From: Streptomyces sp. F001
GTDB taxonomy: Bacteria > Actinomycetota > Actinomycetes > Streptomycetales > Streptomycetaceae
Assembly (NCBI RefSeq): GCF_004187715.1
Contig: NZ_QZWF01000003.1
Location: forward strand, 744,001-808,000
Direction of reading: 5' to 3'
Length of the DNA: 64,000 nt
Both the position numbers and the translations under genes were made by a program. Below the pieces are notes generated by a model, which searched no databases, was not told the DNA's origin, and saw only the letters and a list, made by a program, of their open reading frames with translations. This document shows, in pieces, positions 61,349 through 64,000 of this stretch (the stretch's first letter is position 1; each line of letters opens with the position of its first letter).

Positions 61349-62292
61349 GGTAGCCGAGCTGGGCTCTGCTCTCGCTCCCGAGGGTGGCGGCGAGTTTGGC
61401 GATGTGGACGCGGGCGGTGCGGATGTTCATGCCGAGGCGTTCGGCTGTGACGGCGTCGGTGTGGCCTTCGACGAGGAGGGCGGCGATGGCGCGTTGGCGG
61501 GGCGTGATGCCGTTCAGGGCGGGGGTTCGACGGCTTGGGGGTACATGGGGGTCGCCAAGCGCCAGAGGCGGTCGAAGACCGTGGCCAAGTAGGCGATCAG
61601 GGCCGGGTGGCGGACCTCCAGCGCGGGGGTTCCGTCCTTGTCGGCGGGGATGAAGGCGACGGTCCGGTCGACGATGATCAGGCGGTCGGTGAGCTCGTCG
61701 AGCGAGCGTGCCTCGGCGTCGCCTCTGAGCTGCTCGTAACGGGCGAACACGAGGGGCAGGTGGCGTTGCGTGTGCTGATAAAGGGCGCGGATACGGCCGC
61801 CGCGGTCGAGCAGGGCCTGATCGCGGTCCAGGGCATGACCTGAGCCGCCGCACCGCGCTGGTTGGCGTAGTCGGTGTTGGGCTGGACGCAGAGGACTTCC
61901 CGGCATGCTTCGGTCATCGCCTCTGTGATGGCCCGGTTGATGTCCTGTGTGCCGCCGAGGACGCCGACCTCGGGGCTCTCCAGTGGCGTACGGTGGCCGT
62001 TGATCCGCAGCAGCGGCTCGAACGCCTTGGTCAGCCGCTCCTCGCGGCGCCTCTCGCCGGCGATGCGTTCCGCCGTGGCGCGCAACAGGCGGGAGAGTGC
62101 GAAGGCCGGTGTGACGGGACGTAGCCGACCGGAGTCCTCCAGGTCCGGCTCGAGCAGCCCCGTACGTACGACGCACGCCACCGGCGCCGCCTCGGCCTCA
62201 GGTACGGATCCCTGCCGCAGGGCACGCGCATACAGCTCGAGGCCCGCATCACACGGCTCGTTCGCCCTGTGGTCGTGAGCCTCTGCCGGCAC
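61311..62292 (-). pseudogene. LuxR-type HTH regulator, paralog 2, two frameshifts
   Basis: Three successive frames make up one protein. First comes AEAHDHRANEPCDAGLELYA through VLCVQPNTDYANQRG. Second is ALDRDQALLDRGGRIRALYQ through DRLWRLATPMYP. Third is ALNGITPRQRAIAALLVEGH through IRTARVHIAKLAATLGSESR. The breaks lie near 61840-61860 and near 61515-61535 (next to C runs). The order of parts matches paralogs 1 and 3 exactly. Either a recently inactivated gene or two read errors. Confidence 0.75.
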
Positions 62293-62312
62293 GCGCCGCT
62301 CCCCCTCGGAGT

Positions 62313-63296
62313 TCAGTGATCATTGTTCAGGATTCCCGACTGCGCGATCAGGTAGCCGAGCTGCGCGCGGCTTCCGCTGCCCAGGGACGACGCCAGCTTG
62401 GCTATGTGGGCCCGGCAGGTGCGGACGTTCATGCCCAGACGGCGGGCTATCGCCTCGTCGACGTGGCCCTCCACGAGGAGCTTGGCGATGGAGTGCTGGA
62501 TGTTGGTGATGCCCCCGGGGGCGGTTTCGTAGGGGGCGCCGGCGCTGAGCGGCACCGCCCGGTCCCACATGAACTCGAACACCTTGATCAGATAGCGCAC
62601 CAGACCCGGTTGCCGGAGCTCCAGCGCGACTTGCTGGTCGTCCCGCGTGGGGATGAATGCGACGGTCTCGTCGCAGATGATGAGGCGCTCGACCAGTTCG
62701 TCGATGGTGCGGTACTCCACCTTGCCGTTGGACAGCTGGGCCACGTAGGCCAGCTTCTCCGGGTTGTACCTGGCTGTGTGCTGGTACAGGGTCCGAATCC
62801 GCACACCACGTTCGATCAAGGGCCGGTCGCGCTCCAGTCCGCGCAGGAGGCTGCGCTCGGAGTAGCGATCGCTCGGCTGGACCGTGAGCACTTCGGCCTG
62901 ACATTGGGACGTGGCAAGGTTGAGGGCGGCGTTTATGCGTTCGCCCCCCTCCAGCACCGTGATGGCGTCGCTCGCGTTCGTCGCGTGCGCACTGAGGGCC
63001 ATGAACGGTTCGAAGGCGTCGGCCAGCTCCACCGACATCCTCCTGCGCTCGGATATCTCGCGCTCTATGGGGTTGAGTCGCTGGGCCAGAGCCACCGGCG
63101 CCGGCACGGGGCGCAGCCAGTTCGGGTCATCCGGATCAGGGTGCAGGAGCGCGAACTCCATGAGGCACGGTGCGGGTTCTGCCTCCGCCCGGGCGATACG
63201 TCCCGCGCGCAGAGCAGCCGCGTAGAGGCGGCCACCTTGCTCGCACATCTCAGTCACCGCATGGGGATGTGCAGGTTTACTCTGATTCGTTGCCAA
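62313..63296 (-). CDS. LuxR-type HTH regulator, paralog 3
   Basis: The 327-residue intact paralog starts MATNQSKPAHPHAVTEMCEQ. It has the sensing region ITVLEGGERINAALNLATSQ with CQAEVLTVQPSDRYSERSL, then the DNA-binding end ITNIQHSIAKLLVEGHVDEA and ARRLGMNVRTCRAHIAKLAS. It lies 114 bases from, and divergent to, a small secreted peptide gene. That arrangement suggests it controls, and may sense, the peptide (inference). Confidence 0.8.
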   Translation of the reverse strand: MATNQSKPAHPHAVTEMCEQGGRLYAAALRAGRIARAEAEPAPCLMEFALLHPDPDDPNWLRPVPAPVALAQRLNPIEREISERRRMSVELADAFEPFMALSAHATNASDAITVLEGGERINAALNLATSQCQAEVLTVQPSDRYSERSLLRGLERDRPLIERGVRIRTLYQHTARYNPEKLAYVAQLSNGKVEYRTIDELVERLIICDETVAFIPTRDDQQVALELRQPGLVRYLIKVFEFMWDRAVPLSAGAPYETAPGGITNIQHSIAKLLVEGHVDEAIARRLGMNVRTCRAHIAKLASSLGSGSRAQLGYLIAQSGILNNDH

Positions 63297-63409
63297 ATCT
63301 CCACCCCCCAGGGTCCTGAACGTGCAGGAACATGATGCATCGATTATGTGGCCATGACGTGCCCGAATGAGCCATCGTCGTACCGGACGGGGGAAGAGGG
63401 GACCTTCAA
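63297..63409. promoter_or_regulatory. Divergent promoter region of the peptide locus
   Basis: These 113 bases lie between the LuxR paralog 3 (minus) and the secreted peptide gene (plus). The segment CATGATGCATCGATTATGTGGC (63331-63352) is AT-rich with ATG-rich dyads and is the likely promoter or operator area. Confidence 0.4.
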
Positions 63410-63619
63410 GTGAGGACGAAGCCGACTATGAGCAAGAGAATGCTTCGCTCGGTGCTTGTAGCCACCTTCTCCGCCGTTGTGGCCTTGGGCGCGCTGGAAG
63501 GCTTCTCCGGTGGACAGGTGGATGCTCGAGCGGACACCAGTTGGCCGGCTGTCGTGGCGTCCCCCGACGCTGCGAACGACACCAGTTGGCCGGTGGTCGG
63601 TCCCGAGGAGCCGAAGTGA
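63410..63619 (+). CDS. Small secreted peptide with two DTSWP repeats
   Basis: The 69-residue product starts at GTG 63410 (GAGGGGACC upstream; an in-frame ATG is at 63428). A signal peptide (RMLRSVLVATFSAVVALGAL) is followed by a short mature part with DTSWPAVV and DTSWPVVG, 15 residues apart. The DNA of the repeats is an identical 16-mer (63533-63548 and 63578-63593). There is no cysteine or domain. It is coupled to the next gene (GTGA). Repeated short motifs in a secreted peptide suggest a processed signal, but no such system is known to me. Confidence 0.65.
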   Translation: MRTKPTMSKRMLRSVLVATFSAVVALGALEGFSGGQVDARADTSWPAVVASPDAANDTSWPVVGPEEPK

Positions 63620-63951
63620 CGACTCCTCCTGACGACCGCTCCTTCCGCCGGGAAATGGCCACCGCCTACCGCTCCGGCTGGCACTTCATCGACCTGGCCA
63701 CCGCCATCCCCCACAACGGTGACTCGCTGATGGTGACCGTCTTCGGTGAGCCCGTGGTGGTGACCAGGGATGATGACGGCGACGTGCGGGCGTACCGGTG
63801 TCTGCGACGGCCCCGCGGGGCGCCGCAGCCCGTGCGATGTGCCATTCGGTACGGAATGATCTTTGTGAACCTGGACCAGCGTGACCATCGGCTGGCGGAG
63901 CCGGAGCCCTCCGATTCGATGACCATCTCGGCCACCCCCCGCAGTGCCTGA
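63616..63951 (+). CDS. Rieske-like small protein lacking cluster ligands
   Basis: GTG 63616 overlaps the peptide gene's stop. The 111-residue protein follows the beta pattern of Rieske oxygenase N-termini: SGWHFIDLATAIPHNGDSLM, VTVFGEPVVVTRDDDGDVRA and then YGMIFVNLDQ. The CxH and CxxH positions that hold the 2Fe-2S cluster are replaced (RAYRCLRRPRGAPQ). It therefore cannot bind the usual cluster and may be a degenerate enzyme domain turned to binding. The coupling to the peptide suggests they work together. Confidence 0.6.
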   Translation: MTTPPDDRSFRREMATAYRSGWHFIDLATAIPHNGDSLMVTVFGEPVVVTRDDDGDVRAYRCLRRPRGAPQPVRCAIRYGMIFVNLDQRDHRLAEPEPSDSMTISATPRSA

Positions 63952-64000
63952 CGCGATTCCCCCGTCGTAACAGATCGCTCAGGTGCTTCCCCCCGCAGCG
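63952..64000. other. End of window, no gene seen
   Basis: Forty-nine bases after the last stop show no coding frame or hairpin. Confidence 0.4.

Noticed and set aside
63616..63951. Functional Rieske oxygenase component
   Set aside because: The CxH and CxxH cluster ligands are absent and the length is too short for a catalytic subunit.

Overview
The window is high-GC actinobacterial chromosome and almost certainly Streptomyces. The evidence is pervasive GC-rich codon third positions, GTG/TTG starts, ATGA/GTGA/TGATG stop-start overlaps, a dnaK-grpE-dnaJ-hspR operon with HspR inverted repeats, mycothiol-type proteins, and a Streptomyces-style integrative element.

Layout. 1-1,950: the end of an ArsR-type regulator, a cation efflux protein, an unknown protein and a beta-lactamase-family relic. 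1,956-10,835: accessory genes. These include a two-gene DUF4365 unit, and a minus-strand operon with a 48-residue peptide, a JmjC-type hydroxylase (frameshifted), an aldo/keto reductase (amber stop) and a phosphotransferase, which looks like a ribosomal-peptide modification cluster. Upstream of it are a chain of microproteins and a divergent HTH/TPR regulator with YdcF- and WbqC-family genes. 10,836-18,327: a mobilizable integrative element with relaxase, MobC-like protein, DUF2637 protein, an HTH replication-type protein carrying internal iterons, an XRE regulator, an excisionase and a tyrosine integrase. 18,328-18,880: gene scrap, including a relic of a TrkH C-terminus. 18,894-40,113: a potassium hub. 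It holds trkA, a kinase-less KdpD, trkH, an orphan kdpB, a KimA-like permease, kdpFABC with kdpE and kdpD, a DUF4118 protein and a CBS protein, interspersed with a GNAT, a bL37-like microprotein and an SDR. CTTGACG-type repeats at 11-bp phasing lie before kdpF, the orphan kdpB and the permease, and fit a shared KdpE-like operator. 40,206-51,981: a hydrolase relic, tRNA-Gly(CCC), dcd, a phosphoribosyltransferase, a Yip1 protein, four tandem seven-bladed FG-GAP secreted proteins and a membrane Fe-S oxidoreductase. 51,982-56,614: the heat-shock operon. 56,690-64,000: an AraC regulator, a TIGR03086 protein, a truncated PA14 protein, an orphan sugar-binding lipoprotein, three paralogous LuxR-type regulators (one broken), and a small secreted peptide with two DTSWP repeats coupled to a Rieske-like protein that lacks cluster ligands.

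The most promising undescribed systems are the peptide/Rieske-like/LuxR locus at the right end, the putative peptide-hydroxylase cluster at 4.5-8.0 kb, and the potassium regulon with its phased repeats. Single-base frameshifts at G/C runs recur in unrelated genes (JmjC, DUF2637, orphan kdpB, one FG-GAP gene, one LuxR gene). Sequencing error must be excluded before any is treated as real decay. Assignments rest on reading motifs and architecture in the sequence; no database search was made.
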